A stretch of 64,000 nt of DNA, from positions 434,001-498,000 of the forward strand of contig JAQJVL010000518.1 in NCBI GenBank assembly GCA_035578905.1. Direction: 5' to 3'. Under the pieces are notes generated by a model, which did not search any database, had not been told where the DNA came from, and saw only the letters and a program-made list of their open reading frames with translations. Made by a program: the position numbers and the translations under genes. Source of the stretch: Stictocephala bisonia (Eukaryota > Arthropoda > Insecta > Hemiptera > Membracidae). Shown here in pieces: positions 37,401 through 49,400 of this stretch. Every line of letters starts with the position of its first letter. The first letter of the stretch is position 1.

Positions 37401-40400
37401 CAGAATAAAACTGATCAGTTGGTTTATGAAAAAGATTATTGGCGAAAATTACAAATGAATTTGTTTTTCAGCTACCTACGAGAACGGACATTTCCAAGGT
37501 AGATTTGCTTGTGGGGTTTTCCCTATATTTCAAAACCAACTGTGTGCCAAACATCATAATTTGAGCTTTCCGATCTCTTAGTAATATTAATATTCAAAAA
37601 TGTCTGTACCTTAAAAATTAATAAAAACAAACGGAACCAGGGTCAAATTGATGATTGGTACACAAGGGATGCTTAGCATGGAGTTCCACACTGTTGCTTC
37701 TGGGCCAATGTATTCTACTGCTTTTGTACAAGTGTGCATAAAACCTCACGTCATGGGTGTCTCACTATTACCACTGTATTGACTAATTATAAGTACTGTA
37801 TTCAGCTTTGTAATGTGACAGTAAGGATTTAGAACTGTAAAACTATCTAAGCTGAGTTTTTTGGTAGTGCTAATTAACAACTGTTAATTAATTTTTGTTT
37901 TTTAACCTTTTCTTTATAAGACGGAATACAATAAAGTCTTGATTATCTGACGTTAATGGGGCACATTGATTACGAAAAAAGCTCAGTTAATATGCAAACA
38001 GTATGGCTAGTAAGAAGACTAAGGCAAGAAAGAACGAAAATGCTATAAAAAAATTACATAATCTTTCATACATAAAAAAAAAATACTGTAGAGACAGAAC
38101 TGATTTTATGTTTTTGTAAAGAAGCCATCGATGATTTTCTGATGCAGTTTATTCCTTAAATAATTGTTGTAATGTTCCGCCATTACTTAAGCTAAAATGT
38201 AACCTAAGCATGTGTTGTTCAACCATTTCTGTCTCAGTTGCTTTAGTCCATATTTGCGTGATATAAATTTTGGCTCGGCTCTTCATCTCCACTCTCATCA
38301 CTTCTATTCTCGTTTCCAAACATTCGTACCATAGATTTTAGGTTATGACAATACAACAAAGGGGGATGAGAATTACTAATTTACAATGGTTCGGAACTTT
38401 TATTGCTTGATTATTTATTTACTTTATATGAACCTACTTTGATTAAGCCAGAAAATTTGTTAATCGGAACTCAGATAAACAAGACACACTTGTTAGTAAC
38501 TATAAATATATTCTCTTATCAAAAAAGATTTAAATATATGAGGCATGCTTTAAAAGTAAATACAGTTTCCTAATTCCGCCGTTATAGCACTGCCGTTAGT
38601 GTTCGACACATGCCCACTGTGTACCACTATTTGTTTACAAGTTACAGCCGTCATTATAGATACATCTGACAGTATTTAAAGTTATTTACCTGAGTTTAAA
38701 ATATCTCCTGCAATTGAAAATTCTGCTGACTATGAATACGCGCTATGATACATTTTCTTAACTCTAAAGTTGTAAAAGCAACTGAATTTTTGGCTTAAGT
38801 TGAAAACATAAATGCAGCTTCTTATTGTGACACCTTAAGAAATTTACATCGAGCTATTCAAAACAAAAGGTGTAGCATGCTGAGTGCCGATATCATTTTG
38901 CTTCATGACAGTGCCCGTCCTCACATAACAAATCAAACTCAAAATCTGATCCAATCATTTGGCTGGGAACAAATTGATTATCCATCATACAGTCCTGATC
39001 TTGCAGCCAGTGACTTCCATTTAATCTTGAACTTAAGAAGCATGTAAGAGGTCAACGCCACAATGACGCTGACAGATGTCAGAACAAACGTTCTGCAGTG
39101 GTTGTCCAGTCAGGCGGCTGATTTCTTTGAGAAAGGTTTTCAAAAGCTAGCTTTACGATATGACAATTGCCTCCTCCTTGTCAAATCATAATAAATTCCA
39201 ACAGACTATTGATTGAAATTATCTTGAAAAATAGTTTTAAGTACAGGCTCCCGTAATAAAATAATTTTGTTACTAAAATTCAACTGGTTTTCGTTTCATT
39301 ACAAAACAGTACTTAATTTGAAAACATGCCTTGTATTTTAACAATAAAGCAGATACCACTTACCAGTTAACTATAAACTGTAGTGAAAATGTACATGCTC
39401 ATGAAATCCATAACATAACTTCAGAGTAAGCAATAAAAAAAAGCATGATTTAACTCTCCACTGTTGATTTAACCTGATGTTGTCTACTTACACTAAATAT
39501 GTCCTTATGTCTCAACAAGTATTTATACTGAGGTTTGATAATATTACTTGATATAGTAAGTCAAGTATAAAATATGGTTCTTGAGAGTCATTTAGAAAAT
39601 AGACCAGAGCAAACAAAAAGGCTGTGATTTTTAGTTGGAGCTCCCCACACAGACCATTTTAAGGCAGTTGATTACCATAAAATAAGTGCTCTAGAGGTTT
39701 AAAACTTTATTATGATTCTTTCTAAAAAATCTATCTGTAGATAATCTACCGTTGTAGATTACTGTTGCACCTACCTTAGTTCACCAAACACATAACATTC
39801 ATTACTAAGGCATAAACAATGAAGTAGCTTTGGTTAAAGTTTTTCATGTCACATAATCATAATATTTCAGGATGGATGGGTGAATATTTCAGAGTTTTGA
39901 ATGATTGAGTGCATAATACAAATTATAATATTATTGATAACTTCTTATAGTTTTCTAGAGACTTGTTGTTGCAGGTCAACAAAGTCAGAAAAGCTTTACC
40001 CTTCTATGCTACAGAGGTCTGAAGAGATGGATCCTTACTACAGTATCCCTTACAGCTTAGGTCCTGGTAGTCAACATTCCTCACAACCCACCAGCCCCAC
40101 ACCCAGCCAGATGTCTCAGGGGACGCTTTCCAGGTACTGGATTATAGGAAACCGTAAACTTAATTATTTTTAATCAACAAAAAACATCTCAAAACACTGA
40201 TGTTTTGAGAAGTCTAGGTTGTCGGATGTTGTGTAGCGTTGAGAACTGAGTATGAGGCTTATCAATTAGCTTAAAATCAGACCAATACTGTGTGGTCCGA
40301 ACTCCATGTAAAGCTGTAGGTCCCTTAGTTATCATGGCTACTGGGCTATTAATAAATAGCTGTTTGTAAGAAACAGTCAACCTTAGTTAGTAACAAACAC

Positions 40401-43400
40401 TACTCGTTCACCTACACTCATCACACTTATTCGCCCTCATATTCACTTATACCTCTATGATAGGCGTAATGAATAACGAGTGAATGATTAATAATGATTT
40501 AAAATTCATATTTGAGACCCTGTTGTAGCTTGTTGCTATTTTAGATGACTGTGAATGATCTGTGTAGTCGGGTTAATAAATGAGTCCTCTGAAAGGGCCA
40601 TTTATGAATATCTACATTGTCAGGGAAACTAAGAAACCTACAGAACCTAAAGCAACTAGTATTGGTCTGATTCTCAGCTAATAGAAAGTCTCATGCCCAG
40701 CTCTCTGCCCTGAACAATATCCAAATGTTCGCCACCACTTTCCACAGACACACTTCTCCAGTTGTGTGTACACCGATGGTAATCATTCAGCAGACGCCAT
40801 GTTTGTATAAAGAGAAGTACTCACCCATTACCTATAATTTCATTTCAATCAGGTAAAGCAAAATCATCATCACAGTTAAAATTCCCGGATACAGTCCTTG
40901 AAATATTGTCAATGTACGAGTTGAACGGTTAAGGATTAAGTTTGAGGTCCTGTAGAATGTTGTTCTTTAGCTTTTTATTTTATTTTCAGACTTAAATCCA
41001 ATAAAGGTGGTTAGAGCAAGCGCCTAGTTATAGCAGTATGAAACTGTCCTTATCTACAGACAATAATGACATAAGTGAAGCAGTTTTTTGTTTAAGTAAC
41101 TCCTCCCTAATATTTGACCAATTTTAACATTTTAGGTGTCAAAACATTTCTAACTGTTGGTAGTTGTACAAGAATGTCTTCATTGTTCAATATATTCATT
41201 GTTCAATATATTCATTGTTCAATATTTTCATTGTTCAAACTGAACCCCTCAAAGTACGTGTTTAAGCCATAAGAATAACATAGAGAGAATTTTTTTATTT
41301 ATTCATAAGACGCCGATCGTCAAGATATGGGCGGATATGGATTTTGAATGAGTGTGATGAGCGTAGAGCGAATGTAGTCATTGTTACAAACTAAGGCCGA
41401 CTATTCCTTAGAAAGTGTCATTAATTAATAGCCCAATGACAAATGAACAGCTGGTGATTATCAGCTGATCCTTCTCAAAATGTATTGACTCTGATGGGAT
41501 CGAACTGAGAACCTCTAGCACATGAAGCTGGGATTGAACCAACTACGCTACCGACCAATTATTAATTAAATCGAAGAGTGACAGCTGTTGAAATGTTGAA
41601 ACAATGATATTTTAACAGCTGTTAGAATGAAATTTATGTTTCTAATATTTAAGAAGTTATAAATCTTTCTTAATTAATTATTATGTCATTTTTGTGACAG
41701 TATAATATATAAATAGAAAATGATTGTAAAGCCTTGTAGTTAAGAATAGTTAGTTGTTATAGATAAGTCTTTCCAATTTCTATAGCATGTATTCAGCATT
41801 GGCCAACTATTCTATCCATCTTTATTTTTCTCAAAACAGCAATGAGGTTACATCTTTTGATGGCTGCATACCAAATTCCCATTGCTAATATTTTATAACA
41901 AAACTTTAAAAGCCAATTTCTAACTTCGTTTCTATCATGTTTAAAAAATGTTGGAAGGCTACTCAGTTTGTCTGGCAGAGTGATGAAGGCTACTTCTCAC
42001 ACTAATGATAATAATGACTTCATTTTGTGTTTAACAACTGACAGTTGTTTAGAAAACGTCTCTCCCTTATTTTCAACTACCATAATATTGCTACCAGTGT
42101 TACTAAATAGTAGTATTAAACAAACCGTCTTCAATTATATTCCACTTTAAGTACGTTCAATCTGAACATTATTATATCTTTACTTAAACTTCTGTTTTGT
42201 GAAACTGCTGTATGGGTCGTCATAGTCTTGAACAGTTTGTAAGACTATATTTCTAGTACTGCTACTAATTATAATTACCATACTTTTAAAAATGTTCCAT
42301 TCCCCCCCCTCTCGTCACTAGGTGTGATTACTATGGAATTCTTCATTGTGAAGGATGGGGTTGGTCAAATTTAGATTAGCAATTTTTCTGCACTGTATAG
42401 GCATACTTGGTGGTTTGTAAACATTTATCGTGACATTTCAGACACCTTTGTAGCCAATAACAAATATTGTTAACACAGCTTTTGTCAATAACTACATCAC
42501 TGATGTCCTGCCTAAGAAATTTTACCTCTTAGAATCTATCCCAACGGTATTCGCTATCCTTATTTTTAATAAGGCGTCAGAACTTTGAGTGCCAGGAGAT
42601 AATCCTGGTTCGAATACGTGTAGACTAGAAGATTTATCAATAATACAGTGTTTGAAGAGGTTTAAAAAAAATTTGTAATATCAAGTAAATTGTTATGTTG
42701 AGGTTGTTACATTGAGGTTAAGATTGGAAATATTTGTTATATAGAGGTGATTTCAGTGATTAAAGAGATAACCTCTGTAGACTATTTAATAACAAAAGGG
42801 ATATGGTTGTTCTATGTTTCATTTAATTAAGTAAACAATACACAATAAAAAGAAACCCAGTCACACTTTTACTTAGCAGCAAGGTGGTAAGGAGCGGGAC
42901 ATGCTCTGCAGTGGGGGCCGCGCATGTGAAGTACCAACACTTGTTTGAATCGCTCATCAAATACCGTGTTGCCTCCAGATTTAAATGCAGATGTCACATG
43001 AAAATATTGACATGTTCATTCGGCATGCAATCATCGAACAGACGTCTGTACTAGCTCTAAAATTCCCTCACACAATGCATTTATCGTACAAATCTTGGAA
43101 TTTTGCTAAATCTGTGCGATGGACTGTTCGATGGTTGTATAGTCTGTAGGGGCCTTTAAAACACACAGTAGTAGCGCACTAAAAAGATATCCAATAAATA
43201 CAAGAAATGACTCTAAAAATACTGAAACAGAAGGAAGCGCTGGGATAAGAGGAGCTAGACGGTTCTCACGGCCACTGCTAGTTGAGTTGAAATTCACTTA
43301 AAAGTTCACAAAAATATTTATTCGCTATACAGAGTCTGTTAGAGGTACATTTTGTTATATAAAGGTTAAATTCGCTATGTAGAGATTGATGGTTAAAAAA

Positions 43401-46400
43401 ATTTGTCATACAGAGGTAATCTAAACTACCATTAGGAAGATAGAAAATTCGTTATATTGAGTTACTGGGCGTGATTTATTCATATTATAGAGGTATATTT
43501 ACTGTTAAGTATTATAGCTAGTTTAGGGGGATTTTGAAATATTTGTTATATCTTGGAATTCGTTAAATTGAGGTTCGTTACAATGAGGTTCTACTGTATT
43601 CACCTTCTACTGTACTGGTTCGTCCCCTTACTCTGTCTGAATAAGTTTCTCGCACAGATCAATAGTCTATGAGACAGAGTAAGGTTAAGGAGATCGGCCT
43701 CTCCTTTACAAAAAATATTATTTTGTTGTATTTTCATTTAAAGATGTCATGAGTATTGGCAGGAAAACCAATTACAGAAAATTAGTTAACAAAATAAAAA
43801 ATTAAATTTTAGCTGTTAGTAAGGCTGCAAATAGAAAATTTGTGACTTACTTTTTAATATACCTTACATTTTAACTGTAAATAAAATTGCAATTAACCTT
43901 GTTATTTATTTGTTCTCAGGTTCAACTACCCAATATCTCCTATAAGTGCATCACCCTCCAGTCACATGATCAGTCGAACATACCCCTACACTGGTCTCAT
44001 GTCGAAAATCAACTCTAAAGATGATGAAGGTAATCCAAATACACTTAGCTTTTAAATCATAGTTGTGAATTGTGTTTGGCTAATTATTCAATCACAACTC
44101 TCTTGTGCATTTTATAAAACTTAAAAGGATACATAGTTTTACAATAATCATTATTTACTTCTTGTATAAGTATATATATATATATTCTTGTATGTATTTA
44201 TTTATTTATTTATTTATTTACTGCTACATAACAGTGTTACCACCAATTACAATGTAGCACAACTACAAAATTAAACCAAATAATAAAAGGAAACATACTT
44301 GTATAAGTAAACTAAAAACTAACTACAATCATACTACTCAATTCCAAAAGTATTACACAGCACAAAGTTCAAAAGTTCTTTTTTCTTAAAGCTATAACTC
44401 AGACTTCAAACTATAACATGATGAAAACAACATATTTTTATAATTATTAATATAATAAGACAAAACAAGTCACTATTGAGAAAAAAAAAAATAAAGTATC
44501 AATAAGCAATACATATCGATTAATATCACTTATCACTAATACCTATGAACAAAATTAATTATTCACACAATGTCAGCTTAACTTTATTAGTGAAACAAGC
44601 CAAAGACAACGAAAATATGTCCACATCAGTTGAAATTGCGTTATAGAGACGCATCATGGCGTTTACAGGAGCCTGTGCCCCTAAAACAGTGCGTGAGATT
44701 CCTGGACAGAACAAGGCTCTATTTCTAGACGAGGGGCGAGGTACAAAGAAATTAATTCGTGCCAAAAGGCCACTATCATCAATAGTACCGGATATTAATT
44801 TGTAAAGGAACACCAACATTGACACATCCCGTCGTTTACGTAAACTATCTAAGTCAAACATATCTAGTAGCTCAGAGTAAGGTATTAAATATGTGAAAAC
44901 ACCATGTGACTTATAAAATAAATACCTTAGAAACATTATTTGAATTCTCTCCAACATGTCTATCAGATAAGCAAAGTGTGGGTACCATACAATACAACCA
45001 AATTCAAGCCTAGATCTAACCAAACTACAGTACAGTGACTTCAGAGATCTTACTTTCCTGATAAAACTACCAGAGCGACAAATGAAACCTAGCAGACGAT
45101 ATGTAAGTTTGCAGGTATCAACAATATGTTCTGTGAAGGATAACTTCTCATCAAATGTAACTCCTAGATCTTTGAACTTAGCCTTTCTTGCCAACGCCAC
45201 TCCTCCCATAGAATACTGAAAAACAACAGCGTTGTGGGTTCTCTTAGTGTATCTAACAGTAGCACATTTATCAACATGAAATTTCAAATTATAAAGGCTC
45301 CAGTCATAAAGGCGATCTAGATCTTCTTGCAATAACTGACAGTCGTCTATACTGTTAATTTCCTTAAAAATTTTCATGTCATCTGCATACAATAAGATTC
45401 TACTATTCTTTACACAATGAACAATGTTATCAATGAAAATTACAAATAATAAAGGACCAAGATTAGAGCCTTGAGGAATGAACTAAAAATTTATCAGACA
45501 AAAAACCATTATACTTCACTACCTGTGTTCTATTCGTAAGATATGAGGAAAATAATTTGATCCAGTCTTTAGAAAAACCAAAATAATTGATTTTATTAAG
45601 AAGCTGTAAGTAGTTAACTTTATCAAACGCCTTTTCAAAGTCAGTGTAAACTACGTCAACCTGACCACCTTTGTCAACACAAGAGAAACAAAAATCTGTA
45701 AAATTTAGAAGATTCGTATTAATAGATCTTTGTGTAAAAAACCCATGCTGATGAGGTGAAATATAACTTTTTACATGATTAAACACCCTAGTGAATAGAA
45801 TTGACTCGAATAACTTAGCAGGAGTGGAAAGAATCGCAACTGGTCTATAATTCTTAATATCAGACTTGCTGTTCTTCTTGTGTATCGGTATTACTTTAGT
45901 TAACTTCCAAGCAGAAGGAAAACAGTGTGACCTAATTGAAAGGTTAAATAAGTGGAGCAAAGGAGTTGTTAACAGTTCTGAACAGGCTTTAAAAATGAAA
46001 GGAGGAATTCCATCAGGACCAACAGAGCGTTTTGGCTTAAGTTTTTTAAAAGCAATATATATCTCTTCAGCCGAGACACAATGCAAAGATACACTACTGA
46101 CATTAGGAAGTACAAGAGAACTTAATGCATTAGAACAAAGATCATCATTACTGAGGCTAAAAGGCTCGTAAACAGATTTGAAATAATTTGCGAATGCATT
46201 GACTACAGCGGGGCCCCCCTCCACCTCCGCCCCTTCTAGAGTCATAGTAGCCGGTTGATTATCAGTTGTCCTCAGCCTTTTCACTACACTCCAAAATGAC
46301 CTTGGATTAGATAAGCAATCCTCTTCTAAATTCGATATGTAATTAACATAATCCAGGTGTATGCTATTTTTTGAATTCCTTCTTACTTCTTTATATTTAC

Positions 46401-49400
46401 TTAACCAGCAATCATTCATATATTTCTTAAATTGTTTCCTTATTCTTTCCTTTCTCTTAATGAGTTTAATGGTATTGTAAGTAAACCAGTTAGGGTATTT
46501 TGATATCTTAGGTTTAGCTACAGGAATGTGCATATCAAAAATAGAAAACATAATATTATAAAATCTTTCCACAGCAACATCTATTTTTTCGCAATCAGTT
46601 ACATGAGTCCAGTTAATAGACTTAATCGATTTATACAATTCCAGATATTTAGCACATTTAAAATTATAATTCCTCTCACACTGGTTAGTATTACCCTCAA
46701 AAGAAATATTCTGTACATATAGTGAAAAATCTATTCCTAAGGGGGGATGATATTTGTCAACATTAACAATTGGAGCGTCTTCAAAAACATGTAAATTATC
46801 AATATCTGACAAAACTAAGTCTAAAGTTCTACCTAAATTGTTAACTACATTATTCTTTAAACTTAAACTATACATTTCACAGAAAAATAATAACTGTCTA
46901 CATACTTCACCACCATCAATTAGATTATAATCTACTCCTTTAATATGTAAATTGAAATCGCCTAATATTATTATATTTTCGTTTTTAAAAGTATAACTCT
47001 CAAGTTTTTCAAAAAAAGAAATATACTTTGACAAATCTGAATTAGGTGGAAAATAAACTAATCCTAATAAAATTGTGTTACTTAAAAATTTAATTTTAAC
47101 CCAAATATCCTCATTACCTGTTTCTAGGTTACATAATCTACTTGATTTAACTTTACTATTAACAGCAATCAATACCCCACCCCCCAGGACTCCCTGCCCA
47201 CTCCTGTCTCGCCTGTAAATATCATAATGTGGTGGGAAAAGCTCAGAACTAAATACCGACTCATTAAGCCATGTTTCGGTGACTGCAACAATATCATAAT
47301 TATTTTCAATCACGCCTAAACGAAAAGGTAATGTCTTCGTCCTTAATCCCCTAACATTCTGGTAGTATACATTTAATTTATTTATTGTAGTGCCTGGTAT
47401 GAATTAACATGAACATAAAACTATATACATATGAGAATAATAATAATAATGATAATAATAATAATGATGTAATTTTAAATAAAAGAATAAGGGGAATACA
47501 CCTTTTACTATAAACACACCTTGTATAAAGTAGATCTAGGCTGTCACTTATTGGAATTTTCGTCGGCCGGTGCACTGGAGTCGGCAGTATTGTTGGTCAA
47601 GATTGGCGCGCTGGACACAGTAGCTGCAGTTGGGGCGTTGGTCTTCACACCTCGCGTTACCCTTGGAGAAGGTAGGTCGGACTTGTCCTCGATCAGCAGA
47701 GCAGGAGATCCCGCTGCCTTCCGGAGAAAAATCTTTCCACTGTTTGTTATCCAGGCGAACTCATATTGGTTGTCTTTCTTGAAGCGTCTCACCTCAAACC
47801 ACAACATACGCATTTCACGCGAGAGCGATAAATTTACATAGATAGAATGTTTTGTTGAAAAGCCCAGATTTGACGCCGAAAACCCCCTTTTCTTAGAAGC
47901 CAAACGCCTCAATTCCTCCACATCCAGGCGACTACAAAGCTTGAGAATTATATGTCTTGGAGTGTCTGGTTTATCTGAATTAGGAGCCAGGCGGTGCACA
48001 GCATCGATCATGTAAGGCTCCAGCTTAAATCCCAAAACTGATGCGACCCTGATTACTATGTCCATTATGTTTTCAGATTTAGATTCAGGAACCCCCTGTA
48101 TCTCTAGGCAGTTGCTTCGAGAGTATTGGGCTAAGGTATTGACTTTCTTCTTAACGTCGATTAACTCTTGTTTGAGTTTAATGTTTTCACTTTTTATTGC
48201 GTCTATATGTGAACTTTGGGCATCAACTTTACTAACAGTCTTATTTAATAAGCCCTTGAACTCATTCATCTGTTCAAAACACATATCAATTGTCTTTGTA
48301 ATATCATCTTTAAAGGATTTATTGTCGTTTTTTATTGTAAGAATATCTTCCTTGAGTGTAGCATTATCCGACTTTATTTTGGAAAGTTCAGAAATAATTA
48401 AATCAAGTTTGTCATCAACTGACTGAACATCAGGAATGGAATTGGATCGAGTAGTACGAGCAGTTTTGTTATCAGGCATGATGACTCACCGAACAGCTGG
48501 TGATAAGAGTGACGTTGAAGCTTCTCAGCTCCCAATAACCTGTTAATCTAAAGTAATTAATCTCAATTACGAGAAAACGGTACAGTGAATCACCATTAAA
48601 CTTCACAAGAACCTTTAACTATATTTACTCACTACACTGACAAAATCTCGTGCGATAACTCACGTAATAACACTCATAAAACACGCATAACTTGAGGAGC
48701 CGAAATAGCACGTGTCTACTCACTCAGCATGCTTCCCACACATGAAGTATATAAGTTTCTTCAAAATATTTATAATAAAGTATCTTTTACTTACTTGCAG
48801 TCTCTTGTATCTCAACTAGCAAGAACGTTGTAACATGAATTTATAAACTAATTTTTAGTTTTATGTTGTACATCATTATTACTACCTCAACTTGTTGGTA
48901 AAATCTTCTAAGCATAAATTTGCTTAGTTTACTAAACAAATGCATTTATCCTAATAACTAAAAGTGTATCACTACCATAATTTAGTAACATAATTAGTAT
49001 TGAGATACTTCTAATATTACTGCTGACATACATTTCAGTAAGTGAAGTTATTTGTCCGTAGAATACAATGATACCGATCTTATAAAATCAATATCAACAT
49101 CAAAAAAGATCTTCGAGTTCTCACTCTTGGAATTATGGTTCTAAACATAAATTTTAAATGACCTTGTTGACTGTCATATATTATACTCTGTATGTCAATT
49201 GGATTCCATGCAAATAAAACTAATAGCAGTGTAACTCTGCAATTTCTTATACTCTCTTAATTATTGACTTTCTTCTGACAAACTACCTTAAGGTTAAAAA
49301 GAATAAAGATTTTTTTTTTTAAATCTAAAGAATATTGTACCTATAAATTCTATATATTTTAAAAACAAAATGGACTTTTTGATCAGCATCTACTTAATAT

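Larger units (their letters stand above)
44187..48745 (-). mobile_element. Nearly complete jockey/CR1-like non-LTR retrotransposon in the navigator intron
   Basis: Antisense to the host gene. From right to left: a 5' leader (48745-48480), ORF1 (48479-47544), ORF2 with endonuclease and RT (about 47400-44559), and a short 3' leader ending in a TAAA-type repeat (44190-44221). AAGTATATA beside both ends (about 44168 and 48746) may be the target duplication. ORF2 has one frame break near 45470, so it is probably inactive although young. Confidence 0.85.

Noticed and set aside
42880..42960. GC-richer patch inside the iterated-motif element
   Set aside because: Too short and without any recognisable coding or RNA feature to annotate separately.
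47521..48426. Open frames on the + strand across the retrotransposon ORF1
   Set aside because: They are antisense to a 311-codon coiled-coil ORF1 with family features.
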